A stretch of 64,000 bases of DNA from Chara braunii (taxonomy: Eukaryota; Streptophyta; Charophyceae; Charales; Characeae), in assembly GCA_003427395.1 (NCBI GenBank), contig BFEA01000022.1:3492948-3556947 (forward strand), written 5' to 3'. Numbering within the stretch: position 1 is the stretch's first letter; every line of letters begins with the position of its first letter. Of the stretch, positions 53,383 to 64,000 are shown in pieces. A program made the translations under genes and the position numbers. The notes beneath the pieces were generated by a model. The model was not told the DNA's origin. It saw nothing but the letters and a program-made list of their open reading frames with translations, and made no database searches.

Positions 53383-54018
53383 TTATCGGATATATCTAAT
53401 GATGATTTTATCTTTTTCGTTATCATTTCATATTGATATATTTCTGTCGACTACAGTCGACTTCTTTTGATGTAATTGTCTGTGAATGTTATAATTCTCT
53501 TTGGTTATATGTCTAGAGACTAGGATAAATAATTGGGTTTCACGCTTGGTTGAGATCGTCTTAGTCGACCGGCGTACGCTTCGTACTTGGGAGATCAGCG
53601 CCCTAAGAAACGGACGACGTCCGGGTTCAATAGGCGTTTTAATCGCGCGTACCTATACTACAGGGAGCGAGCAAACACCCTCGGCCGACTCACCTCTGCA
53701 ATTTCATTTAAAAGTTTTCGCACTGGGTCGGTAGCTCGGTAGGGATACGCCCCTAAGGGTGGTGACAACCCCTTAGGGAAGCAAGCTTATGCCCCGTGGA
53801 AACCTGTTCTGTCGTAGTTGACCGCGGGACTTAGAGCTGGCACACCCGGCTAGAGCGGCGAAGGGACGACGGGACCTCGACCATCTCGACGGTCCGCAGG
53901 ATAATGTATGCGTCCCCCCCAAGTTGTCTCTAAGATGTCTATTTAAACTCTTGCGTGACATGGCCAGGAGGGCTCTCGCCTCTTTCGAAATGAAAGGCGG
54001 GGGCCGACGCGCTGGATA

Positions 54019-54751
54019 GCGTAACCTGAACGGCGGGCCTACGTCTTGCCAAGGGAGTAAAAACTTAAAGGGGTGTGGTCACCTAGGAAGGTTTTACTCT
54101 TGCGGAACGACGTGGGATAGGAGTCGAGTCGAGTCTTTTTTAGTCTTGATTGAATGCTTATCAGGAGAAAACCTATCGTGGCGCAACCTGCGAGGGCACT
54201 ACTGCTAAAATAACAGCGTTGTGGGCTGTAGATATGGCGCGATCACCCAGACTATGGTGGGTCAGGATGGAGACCGGACCTTCCTGTACTAGACTGCAGG
54301 AAGAGTCTATGATGAGATTTGTATATATATATATATATGTTTCATTGTGAGAATTGTTGGAGGGAGGCAAAAGTGTCTTCAAAGGTCTCAGTTAGGGCAC
54401 GCGTCCCTGGTTATGGCCCTGCGTGCAGGGTAGAGACTAGGGTGACTTAACGAGAAGTCGGCGTTTGTCTAGGACAAAAGGGGAGAGGACAATTTAGAAG
54501 GGCCGCTGAAACTTATGCTGTAGTACGTATGCCCAGTACACCAGCGTCCTAGTGTCGGGACAATGAAGACCCAGGTTGGAATCCTGGCAGCATATAGTTA
54601 TAAGGGCTTGGATTGTTGGAGGTCTCGAACCTGAGTCTGTCGGCTTATCGGATTGGTTCCTTTCTCGTCAGCATTTAGAATTTTGGACGGACTTATAGCT
54701 TTTTGATATTCCGAAGCGACAGGGATGTGGCTTAATATGGTCCGGTAAGCT
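54019..54751. other. Unassigned DNA between the LARD and the next LTR
   Basis: (TA)n at 54326-54339. A short stem CCCAGGTTGGAATCCTGG at ~54572 resembles a tRNA T-arm but no full cloverleaf is visible. No convincing ORF. Confidence 0.45.
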
Positions 54752-55588
54752 GTCAGTGCGAATACCCTTACAAGGGTATCTGCCCTAGTTTTTGTAAGCG
54801 TCAGAAGATAGGTTTGGTTTAAAGTTTAGGTGTTTTGGGCGAGGCGCGACTGTGTCTTAGGTTTACGTTGATTGGCTGACTAGTTTAAAGAGTGTGTGGC
54901 CGCGCGGATTTTGAGGCGCGTGTGATCTTTTACTTTTTTTATGATCGTGAAAGCTGGTATGGTTGCCGACCGGATTTTTCTTCTGATTAAGCTAGGATTA
55001 CAAAGGATTCCGTCTCTTGATTGGTGCGCTTACTTGTGACCTATGCGTACGTGTGGAGGACGACATCGACAACGACGTGAGTTTGGGGACGTTTCGATAG
55101 ATCTAAGTGTTGTGCAGTACCCTTTTACTTTAGATATCACACAATACTAGACTCAGATTTGGGGCCTAGCATTATTGGTTACGACATTTGACTTTCTTCG
55201 GAGAGATTCGAAGATCGAGATCGAGCGGCGACGGTGCGGGAGTGTGGGAGCGACACTGATGAATCGGGGGGTTGAGGGCAAGGAAGGGCTATCCCCCTTG
55301 GTTTTGCTGTCGGCGGCGACGAAACGGTACTAACGGCCTTTTTTTCCTCCTTCGCCATATCCTAATGATTAAAATCTTCTAAAAGTTTTATTATGTATTG
55401 TCGTTGTTTTTTATTTTTTATGTTTCGGTGTTCTTTGAATCAAAGGCGTGACGCCGGATTCGGAGGTCGTCGACGTGATTGATGAGTCGGCTCAGGTGGC
55501 ATGAACTTTGACATTGAGTCAACATACCGAGGGCGTTGAGGCGGTTGGGGATCTGGAGCGCGCGTCTCTTTAGGCTGGCGGCAGGGCG
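54752..55588 (+). mobile_element. LTR, copy 2 (match to 5538-6370)
   Basis: Starts TGTCAGTGCGAATACCC and ends GGCTGGCGGCA. Could be a solo LTR or a 3' LTR. I find no matching 5-bp target duplication (TAAGC before, GGGCG after), no polypurine tract before it and no primer site after it. Confidence 0.75.
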
Positions 55589-58435
55589 CTGGTGTGTTTG
55601 GTACGATGAAATAATACTCTATCCCGCAGTCTGAAGGTAAGGACCGAGGGGTTCAACGTGCATGCGAGCTCGTGGGGCATTTGACCTGCAAACTAGGAAA
55701 AAACTTCAGCGGCGGGGACCTTCGGTGGGTGCGATAGATACCACACGCAGGTAGGCAATACCGGCCATGGGAAAGCAGGTTGCATCAGGACCGAGCCTTT
55801 TTCGACGGGTCAGTCACTGTGACTCGCCTCCAGTCCCCTCCCTCTATGAACAACAATGGTTTTCCTCCGAAGTTTCCCTCATGATAGTTGGAGCTGTTGA
55901 ACAGTTTGCCGCCCATTACGATGGAGTCCTCACTGTCGGGGCCGGTACTCCAAGGAAGCAAGGTAAGCAACAGTAGAAATAGGGGAGGCTCAGGGCAGGA
56001 TTGGCGAGCGATAGCGCAGTGGAGCAACATGCACTAAGGCAGGGCAGCGGAGGGCGCAAGGCCAATGGACTGGCGGTGAAGTGAGCGAGGAGGAAACTGG
56101 GAGCAGGCGAAGGGGTGAATGCGGACACAAAGTGGTGTCGGGTGCATGCAGACAGCGAGCACGAGCTATGGCGGAAATACGGGCAGGAACGAGCGAGAAA
56201 ACGAAAATCCCGCCCAATCCTTGATGTAATTAGGTGGGGAAGGGGGCGATCCGAAGGTTTTGGCCCTGGGCGAATTGCATGGTGAGGTTACATTTAGTGC
56301 TAGGTTAGTAGAAATAAAGTTAGTAAGAAGATAAGTTGTGCGGGGTTATGGCGGAGGGAGAAGAAGTAAGGCGAGGAAAGTGTGAACCTCTCCCGTTTCT
56401 TGATGAAAACGAGAGAGGGATGATCCATTCCGTTTTTTTTTTTTTGTAGGTGACCACGAATATACGATTAGTTTTGGAGGTGGATTAGAAGTTAAATTAG
56501 AAAACGAGCGCACAAAGATGGCGAGGAGTGAGGAAGAGAGGAGAATAAAATCGTTGATTCCGCCCACTACTTAACGAAAACGGGCGAGGGAGGATGTGTT
56601 TCAAAGGTTTCAAAGTGCTGCGAATCCAATGACACGGTTGGAATTCGCAGAAAGAGGGTAGTTTTTGCACTATAGGGAGACGAGGGTGCGCGCCTTGGAA
56701 ACAAGTTTAACAAAATTTCGATGCATCCATCCAGTTTTCGGCTGTAGATTCATTCAAAATTGCAAATCCTATCGGTGGAAGTAGCCGCTCCCGTTCTCAC
56801 TGCGCATGTGTCTGGAAGGCATGTATTTGGCTGCATTCCAACAGAAGATTCATCACGGCTTTGTGTCGGAAATGATTGTCTCCTACTTGAAAGGCAACGC
56901 ATACTCCCGCATTCTAGTGGGAGATTCATTCCCATTTGCACGTTTCATTGTGGTAAGGAACAACATACCGGCTCCCAGAGGGATTTGGTGATGCATCTGG
57001 CCGAATTGCGGCGGCAGGCTCATCCTGCTCGCCGTGTATGATAGGAGGGAGATCGACGCAACTGGTTTTATCATCGCCGCAAATTTGGCATCGCCGGGCG
57101 TGCGAGCTCTACAGAGCTAGGGGTGGAAATTGGCTGAGCGGGTGCATGTTTTGCCTACTTCGATCCGCGAACGTCTTGCTGCAATATTCGTTGAGTGCAG
57201 CAAGCTGAAGGGCGACGAGGGATCAGGAGTTTGCCGAAAGCAAAGGAGGGGGATGCTTGCACTAGAGGGAGAGGAAGAGAGGACGTGGCTGCTCACGGAC
57301 TCGCTATTGCAAGAGAAAAGGGGATTTGTCTGGTGCGGAGCGAACCAATAGAAGGAGAACCGTAGGCAGAGAGCGAGAAGAGGACAACAATCCAAGGGTA
57401 ATGACGAGCTGATTGGTCGGAGCTTTACCGACCCACCGAGAGGCCGTAGCCCATGCTCGTTGTTGAAACCCGACTGTTGATTGCGTTGCTGTTGCTGTAG
57501 CAACTTCCGACGGATTCTTGTCATCATTGCTGCTGCACTCCACACGACACCGTGCCTTGCTGGAGCAGGCTGTGTTTTGAACAGTTGTTACTCAAGTTGG
57601 ACAAGGTATTGTTGTCAGGGTAGGAAGCTGAGGTCTGCCTATGTTTTGAGCAAGGCAACAAAGGGGTGTGCTTTACTTTTAGCGCAACCCTCCTACGTAG
57701 TGTAAAGACGACTCGGTTAGAAGAACCGACGTCACAGTTTAAAAGAGTGGGCAGATGGCAGAGGAAGTTATCATTTTGACTAGGAGAAGCGACACTGTAA
57801 CTCAAAAGGGTTGTGAGACCCCTGATAGCGGGTTGTCGCTGCGCCTTGGAGGCTTGGCAGGGGGGGCTGTTTCAGCGTTCTAAGTTGAGTTTGGCGGCAT
57901 TTCTATATATTTTGGCCACCATTGCGGGACCCTCAGGCGCATCAAGGCAACAAGGGTTTCTCACGCGAGTCTGAGTGCACCTCTTCTGGATCTGAGAGTC
58001 TTAATGTTTTTCCTTCTGCCCTTCTCACTCTAAGTCTGGTCTATTGGTTCAGAGGGGAAGGTGGCAGGCAGGACTTCAACCCGTAGGAGCGCATCAAGCC
58101 ACTGTGGGGAGTCCACCCACCGATTGCGGAAGCTCTGGCGAAACCTAGGCGTGGTTCTGGAGGCAGGGAACCATCAAGTATATCTCTTTCTGTCTGTACG
58201 ACCATACTACACCCCTGTTTGAGTATCTCCATGTAGTTTGACTGATGTATGTATGTGTATCCCTATGAATTTGTTTTTTTTCCAGGACTTAATCAGACTG
58301 AGTGGAAGGAATGTGTGAGAGTGAAGCATAAGTTTTATTTTTATTTTTATTTTGATTGGAAGCATACAAGGGGGTGAACTAGGAAAGGTGGGAGGAAGGC
58401 AGTTTGCATGTGTTTGATCGGGTCAATAAAAAAAC
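55589..58435. other. Unassigned region
   Basis: Mixed-composition DNA with short ORFs on both strands, none with a recognisable domain. 57358-57450 matches 15557-15650. A weak exon-like ORF is listed separately. No RNA gene seen. Confidence 0.45.
56806..56991 (+). CDS. Possible exon-like ORF (61 aa), unrecognised
   Basis: Protein-like composition (GMYLAAFQQKIHHGF, EMIVSYLKGNAY, FARFIVV) in an otherwise gene-poor stretch, with a GTAAGG donor-like site at about 56951 within the frame. Not matched to any family I know. It may be a decayed host exon or chance. Confidence 0.2.
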   Translation: MCLEGMYLAAFQQKIHHGFVSEMIVSYLKGNAYSRILVGDSFPFARFIVVRNNIPAPRGIW

Positions 58436-58439
58436 TGGG

Positions 58440-59298
58440 CATTGTTTCTAAGCAGAATGACTCAGGGCTATGTTTATTTGACTGTTTTATGAAGGGTCGG
58501 ACATTGTTTCTAAGTTGAATGACCTGATTGTTATGTTTATTTTCTGAGGGTTTGCGTGATTTGAAGGGTTTAAGTTCTTATTTTATATTCTGGGGGAGAA
58601 TTTTGGTCTAAGGCTAAACATTGTTTCTAAGCTGAATGGTTTAGCCTGAAAAACACGCACATAAGTATAAGCTGAGTATAAAAAGAAAGTATTCTACTTA
58701 TATTTGTATGTGAACTGGCAGCTGAACATTGTTTCCAAGCCGAATGGTCTAGCGCTAAAATATATCATTAAGAACAAAAGAGAAATTAGAGAGTATAATT
58801 AGAAGTAGTCTGGGCAAGTTGAACATTGTTTCCAAGCCGAATGGTTCAGTCCCCTGCCCATATTTGCATTTTCTTTTGAGAACAAAGTCAGAAAGTTATT
58901 AAATTTTGGATATTAAACAGTTCAGGGCGACTAGGCATTGTTTCCAAACCGAATGGTCTAGTCATATGCCCAAAGAAGAAATAAGTAGTTGTGCAATCTG
59001 TTAGTGTATATCTTAAGTCACGCTGGGCATTGTTTCCAAGTCGAATGGTCTAGCGTTATGCCATAAGTAAGTTGGGTAAAAGGTTTGAATTACTTGAGGA
59101 TTCATGAACTATCTTATATGAATTGACTTGGGATGGTGAGAGTACTTACCTTTGTGGTTTGGCCTGCGTGTGACTGAGTGCGACTACTACTTAGTCTGAG
59201 TTTCAGTTTGATAGGTAGTTGCTTTAGTTGCTCGCCACGTGCTATAGGTGTATATCTTAAGGCACGGCGGACATTGTTTCCAAGCCGAATGGTCTAGC
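58440..59298. repeat. Eight spaced copies of a ~27-bp motif
   Basis: CATTGTTTC(T/C)(A/C)AAGC(C)GAATGGTCTAG-type motif at 58440, 58502, 58619, 58727, 58824, 58936, 59038 and 59272. Spacers of ~60-235 bp are mostly unrelated. The motif is better conserved than its surroundings. Confidence 0.85.
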
Positions 59299-59500
59299 GT
59301 TATGCCATAAGTAAGTTGGGTTTAAGGGTTAAACTACTTGAGGATTCATGAACTATCTTTTATCAATTGACTTGGGATGGTGAGAGTACTTACCTTTGTG
59401 GTTTGGCCTGCGTGTGACTGAGTGCGACTACTAATTAGTCTGAGTTTCAGTTTGATAGGTAGTTGCTTTAGTTGCTTGCCACGTGCTAAAGCCAAAAGAG
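59038..59500. repeat. Tandem duplication, 234-bp unit
   Basis: 59038-59271 is repeated from 59272, near-identical, each unit carrying one copy of the CATTGTTTCC motif. Confidence 0.88.
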
Positions 59501-59579
59501 TTGGTTTCAATTCTTGCAATTTCTGAGCTATGTTTAATTTTACTTAGGTCAATTTCTGCATTTTATGGGATCGTTTGTT

Positions 59580-60190
59580 ATATTTGATCTTGTATAAATT
59601 TTGGTAAGCCACTTTCTCTACGGGAAGCGGTGCCAAAATTTCAAAAAAATCAAGGAGTTGGTCAGATTTTGTCATTTTCAAGATCTAGTTTTTCTGACTT
59701 TCTGGCTTAGTAAAAATCTGGAAAACCTCCTTTTCGAAGGGGAGTGCTGCCCATATTTTTGTTAATTCAGGGAGTTAGACAAAACTAGACTTTGAGACGT
59801 GAAAGTCACTTTAGATTATGAACTTAGCTTTGTATAAATCTTGGAATACCACTTTCTCTACGGGAAGCGCTGACGAAAATTTTACAAATCTAAGAGTTAG
59901 TTAAATTTTGTCTTAGTTGAACTCAGGTTTTGCTTTGGGTTCATATCTGACTTAGTGAAAATCGTGAAAGTCTTCTTTTTTTAAGGGAGTGCTGCCCAAA
60001 TTTTTACTAATTCCGGGAGTTAGACAAAATTTGACTTTCCATATTTAGAGTTTGTTATGTTTTCAGACAAAATTTGACTTTCCATATTTAGAGTTTGTTA
60101 TGTTTTCATATTTGAGTTAGTATAAATTCTGCGAAGGCACTTTTCCTACGGAAGCGCTGCCGAAATTTTCTTAGTTTAAAGGAGTTAGAT
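59580..60190. repeat. Tandem repeat, ~120-bp unit, about five copies
   Basis: Units contain CCACTTTCTCTACGGGAAGCGCTGCC-like and GGAGTTAGACAAAATTTGAC-like blocks, near 59600, 59720, 59840, 59960 and 60120. They lie just before the right R1 LTR. Tandem repeats at this place are known from Tat/Ogre elements. Confidence 0.8.
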
Positions 60191-60283
60191 TATATTTTGA
60201 CAGGTGACGATTCTAGTAATCAATTCTGTATAGAGGAGATTGTGCCATGGTCTACCTTTTTTTGGGCACTGACTTAGAGGTAG

Positions 60284-61983
60284 GCTTAAAACTTAGTTTG
60301 CAGGTGTAACTTGAGTGAGATTGTGATATGAAGATTATTCTTCATGAACTTAAAAATTTAGCTTGGGAATTGGTCTGTCTTGTGTTACAGGTCCTCTTGA
60401 TAATTTGATTCAAGATTTGGACTAAATTCAGCTTGATCGTACGAGGGATCATCTTCTGTTATCATTGATAACAGGTCGGTTGCCGATTCGTCGATTTACG
60501 ATTAAACTCCAATCCACTCCGTCACTCAACCTAAAGGCTTTGGCCTTGTGATTTGAACTATTTTGTTGTGTTTTCGTCCGGACTTTATTTTAATGGTCAT
60601 TTAAGAAAAGTATTGAGTATTTTATTTTGAGAGTTACACAAATTTGTATGGCTAAAAGCAAGGGGTGTGAGTGCAAAGAATGGTTGAAGTTGACCCCGTG
60701 TACTGCATGGACTTTTGGTTGAATCTTTGACGTGATCGCAAGTGTGTTTGGTGATTCAAACTTTGGATTTGATTGCCTGCACTCACATACATATATATGT
60801 GGCTGAGAGGAATCCGACTGTGATTGTGAGAAGTGATCGTCACATATTTATAACCCTTTATATATATATCGTATAGAGAGAGAGAGAGAGAGAGATACAT
60901 ATGTCTCAAGCATTTCTTGCGGCCTGCTGTGACTGTGCGTAAGGGTAAAACGGATTATGCGTTTGAGGGAAGAGGGAGATCCTCTTTTACCCCTTTGCTC
61001 TTTAGAAGTTTCTATGATTTGACGTTGTAGTCCAAGACAGTCGTCAAAATCAAACCCCTTGATTTCTCTCCAGACCCTGGATGATAGAGCTGGTCCCCAC
61101 GACAATAACAAACGATTATCACCACAGGTTTGAACCTTTGTACCACACACTCTAGGGTGCAGAAGAGTGTGTGGTTTTCAACCGCACTTCGCGGTTGTCC
61201 AGCGTCGAGAGATTAATCCTTCAAGGCGCGTGTCAGCCGACACTTGAACGTCGAATGCGATCCTCGAGATTAACGAGAACCACATGATTATGGGTACTAC
61301 GTAGTATGTCATCATTGCGACTGCTTGCGTATGCTTGCATTGCGAGTCGATACGAGTTAGCCCTGTGCCCGCGCAGTTTTATATTAAGTCTCGCGCGCGA
61401 CGCTATCTGATTTCCGCTCAGAGAGTTATGAGATGACTACCAAGGGACTGGGAGTGTTGTCGCGTTGTTTGTTCTGTGTCGTTCTGTATATGTAAATGTT
61501 TATATGAGTGTGTTTTTATTTTTATGTTCTTTAGAGTGGTGTACGCGTGGCGTGTGGAATGCGTCCTAGTCGACGACGAGTCGCGCTTGGGACCTCAACC
61601 CCCCAAGATGTCGGTTCGCATGCGGGTCCGATAGAGGCGTATTACCGCACGTACCCTCTATGCTACAGCGAACGAGAAACGCCCTCGGCTGGTCCACCTC
61701 TGCGATTGCAGCTGATTAGCTTTTGTGCTGTGGACTGGTAGCTCGGCGGGGATATGCCCACCAAAGGGAGGTGACAACTCCCGTAAGGTGGAGGTAAGTC
61801 GTGCCTTGCGTAGGCCCTATCTTATCGTAGGGGCTCGCGAGAGGTATGGCTGGCGCACTCGGCCGGAGCGGCTTGCAGAAGCTCCATTATGTATTCGCGA
61901 CGAGGAATCAGACCAACTCCTGCGGGACGCGGTTGAGAGGGTCCCGCGCTGCCTTGTGCGGTGCCGGACCGATGCGCTCGGCA
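60284..61983 (+). mobile_element. R1 family LTR, right copy (uninterrupted)
   Basis: 1.7 kb matching 14951-17787 without the 1.15-kb insertion. It ends GCTCGGCA and is not followed by a primer site, as expected for a 3' LTR. (TA)n and (AG)n runs at 60862-60896 mark the place where the left copy is interrupted. Confidence 0.8.
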
Positions 61984-64000
61984 ACGGTCTCTTGGTACCG
62001 CAGTATGACATATGTCCAACAGGGGGTTCATCAGTAGATAGTGGTGGCAGACTCAGGATCCGCTTCATCTGTCCCCATATCAATTGCTGCAACTACATCG
62101 TGATAGCCGGGTCAGCGGCCTCTGCAGAAGGTTAGGCGACCTGTTCCAGGCATAAGTGGTTGGTCCACAGCTAGAGACACGCGACTAGAGAAGGGAGAAA
62201 ATGTAGCTGCAGCAAGGTAGTTGGGTGGGTAGGCACAGGGCGATGGACACAACCGTGATCTTGATTCTTGGGTTAGGGCCATGTCTCTTGATCAGTTTCT
62301 GTTGTTAGGGGAAGAGATGAGACTAATGCTTGCAACTCATAAGTTCTCCGACATGATAGAGGAAACTAGTTGTGATGCAGGGGTCATTGTGCTACATCCC
62401 TGTTTGCTTCGCTACTCACACTAGATACTTACCTACTAGGAGTAGGAAGTGATTTCAATTAGGTTACAAACGATTCTTCTTTTAAAAGGCTTGGACTACG
62501 AGGCCAAGCTAAGTAATGTGTGTAAGGGATTGGACGACAGGAGGAAGAACAAGCGAGCCTGGGATCGACAGAAGAACGATCTTGGGGTACAGACAGAGCG
62601 AGTAGGCGACCATGAAACCAAAAGGAGGAGTGTTGGCCATTTGTAGTTAGGCTGAGGCGACTGGTATGGGGAATGGTAACTAGTCTAGGAGTCAAGAGAA
62701 AGGTCCTACTCTGTCTATAAGGATGAGAGAGGGTCTGGGATGTGCGGATAGACCGGCTTGAAAGGGGCACCAACAAAGTGTATGGCATGAATGGTCAAAC
62801 CAAGGCGAGGGGTCCAGTTCAGTTGGTCAACCTAGGGAAGCACCGCGAGCACTTTCTTGGGAAACACATTCGGCCTATAGAAATAGTAGCTGCTTCTGCT
62901 CTTGTTGAGGTGGTGGAATCCCTTACCATTTCAAAAGACGGCCAAGGTTACTGACTCCTTAGTCACCCCGCAGGCACATCTGGACCACAGGAAGCTCTGT
63001 TCATGGGGCGTGTCTGAGTCCTTAGAGGAGCTAGATGGTGAGACCTGCTAGCTGCCTGAGTGACCGAGTGAAAGGTTCCAAGGATCTGGTAGACAACAAT
63101 GTAGGTGGCCGTGGGACTCACAAACATTGTTCTACCTAAGACTGCACTAGTTGCAATTGTATGATAAGTCTGCACATTGGGACCGTGCGCAGCGGCTAAG
63201 GCTATCTGTAGTATCCTGCTTAGCCAATATGAAAGCATTAGCGTGTCAGGACTACATAACAGATGTAGCCGGTGCTTCCTCCTATGGGGGAAGTTATCTA
63301 AAGGCAATATTTTAGCTGCTGAAAAGTCATAACCTTCGTGCTATGTACCACTTTGGGGTTGCAATGCTCCTAGTTGGACAAAGGCAATCACAGTGGGAAA
63401 TAGACTAAGTCTTTAATCCTTTGAGGGACAGACCCTCCAAACCTCTGTAATTAAAAAAAACAAGTGTTACAAAGAGTCCAAACCTCCTTACTTGTCGTTA
63501 GGAGTTGAAACCAATGAGGCTGGTCAAGAGATAGGGACCAATCCTTCTACTGTGGGAAAGCCCTATATAATACTGCCAATGATGTTAGGCAGCATCTGAC
63601 AAAGCTAGGGAAGAGGGGATTGATAGGACCACATGCGTCTTCCTATAAATCTTCAACTGTATTGTATTAAAAGATAAGAAAAAAAAACAGGGACGTAGAG
63701 ACCAAGGATCCAAATAATAAAAGAATATAAAAATTAATAACATGAATATATAGAAGTATCTTATAAAAAATGACTGAGGATAACTTGTTTTTAGATAGAC
63801 AACGTGGTGTGGCAACCTACGTCAAGAACGAGGGATTTTCAACGACCCTACTCTAGAAATTTCGGATATCGGATATGATAGTTGAAGTCCTTCATTGTTT
63901 AATCCAATCCGTGCATCAAATATATTTACATCTGGAGAGATGACAAGAGCATGATGTTTACATAGAGGACTAGTTCCCAAAGTATCTTAGTTGAGTTGCC
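61984..64000. other. Right flank, unassigned
   Basis: No recognisable gene. ORFs at 62449 (plus), 62459 (minus) and 62963 (minus) are under 115 codons and without motifs. 63400-64000 becomes AT-rich. May contain remnants of older elements. Confidence 0.45.

Noticed and set aside
54560-54600. tRNA gene
   Set aside because: Only a T-arm-like stem is present; no acceptor stem, anticodon arm or A box at the right distance.
58440-59298. CRISPR-like array
   Set aside because: Motif copies are imperfect, spacers vary from ~35 to ~205 bp and include a tandem duplication; the genome is eukaryotic and no cas genes exist.
62449-63307. Host gene in the right flank
   Set aside because: ORFs on both strands are below 115 codons, lack motifs, and show no consistent exon structure.

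Overview
Eukaryotic nuclear DNA made almost entirely of LTR retrotransposons and their debris. No ordinary host gene is recognisable. A plastid-derived insert carrying psbM and an rbcL fragment, a Ty3/gypsy chromovirus, and three element families primed by tRNA-Asp point to a plant or streptophyte alga. A charophyte such as Chara would fit, but the sequence alone does not prove it. Single Ns and one 575-N gap show this is a draft scaffold.

Layout. (1) 1-5.5 kb: strand-skewed low-complexity DNA, a ~78-bp tandem repeat, unassigned DNA and a gag-like scrap. (2) 5.5-13.5 kb: a decayed chromovirus (gag, protease, RT, RNase H, integrase, chromodomain) behind a 0.83-kb TG...CA LTR. Its integrase is split by ~0.8 kb of AT-rich plastid DNA. 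(3) 15-21 kb: an LTR (itself interrupted), tRNA-Asp primer site and internal region of a second family (R1). A matching 1.7-kb LTR lies at 60.3-62.0 kb, behind a tandem-repeat-rich 3' region. (4) 21.1-40.8 kb: a giant (~19.7 kb) Ty3-type element, here called E2. It has direct LTRs, a tRNA-Asp primer site, gag-pol, an antisense Arg/Gly-rich ORF and an extra sense ORF. (5) 40.8-54.0 kb: a LARD-like non-autonomous element with ~4.8 and ~5.0 kb LTRs, only 3.4 kb of internal DNA and only a gag remnant. (6) 54-64 kb: an LTR matching the one at 5.5 kb, motif arrays, the right R1 LTR and unassigned flank.

Most notable system: E2 carries a family of ~160-190 aa proteins I do not recognise. One member is inside the LTR, so it is present twice. 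Four more lie head to tail between the primer site and gag. They share a [YHL]-D-[ILV]-R-[PI]-Y-[VL] motif and a downstream Trp. The spacing from the motif Asp to the Trp is 67 residues in three members and 68 in a fourth. Consecutive ORFs overlap at stop/start junctions. The LARD LTR is also unusual: a dense chain of stem-loops before a TATA-like box, then a ~54-bp minisatellite, and in one copy a stretch resembling the start of an Argonaute N domain.

The elements are related. R1, E2 and the LARD share a U5 motif, the tRNA-Asp primer site and similar LTR ends, and the E2 and LARD gags align. The non-autonomous elements may therefore have been mobilised by an autonomous relative like E2; this is inference.
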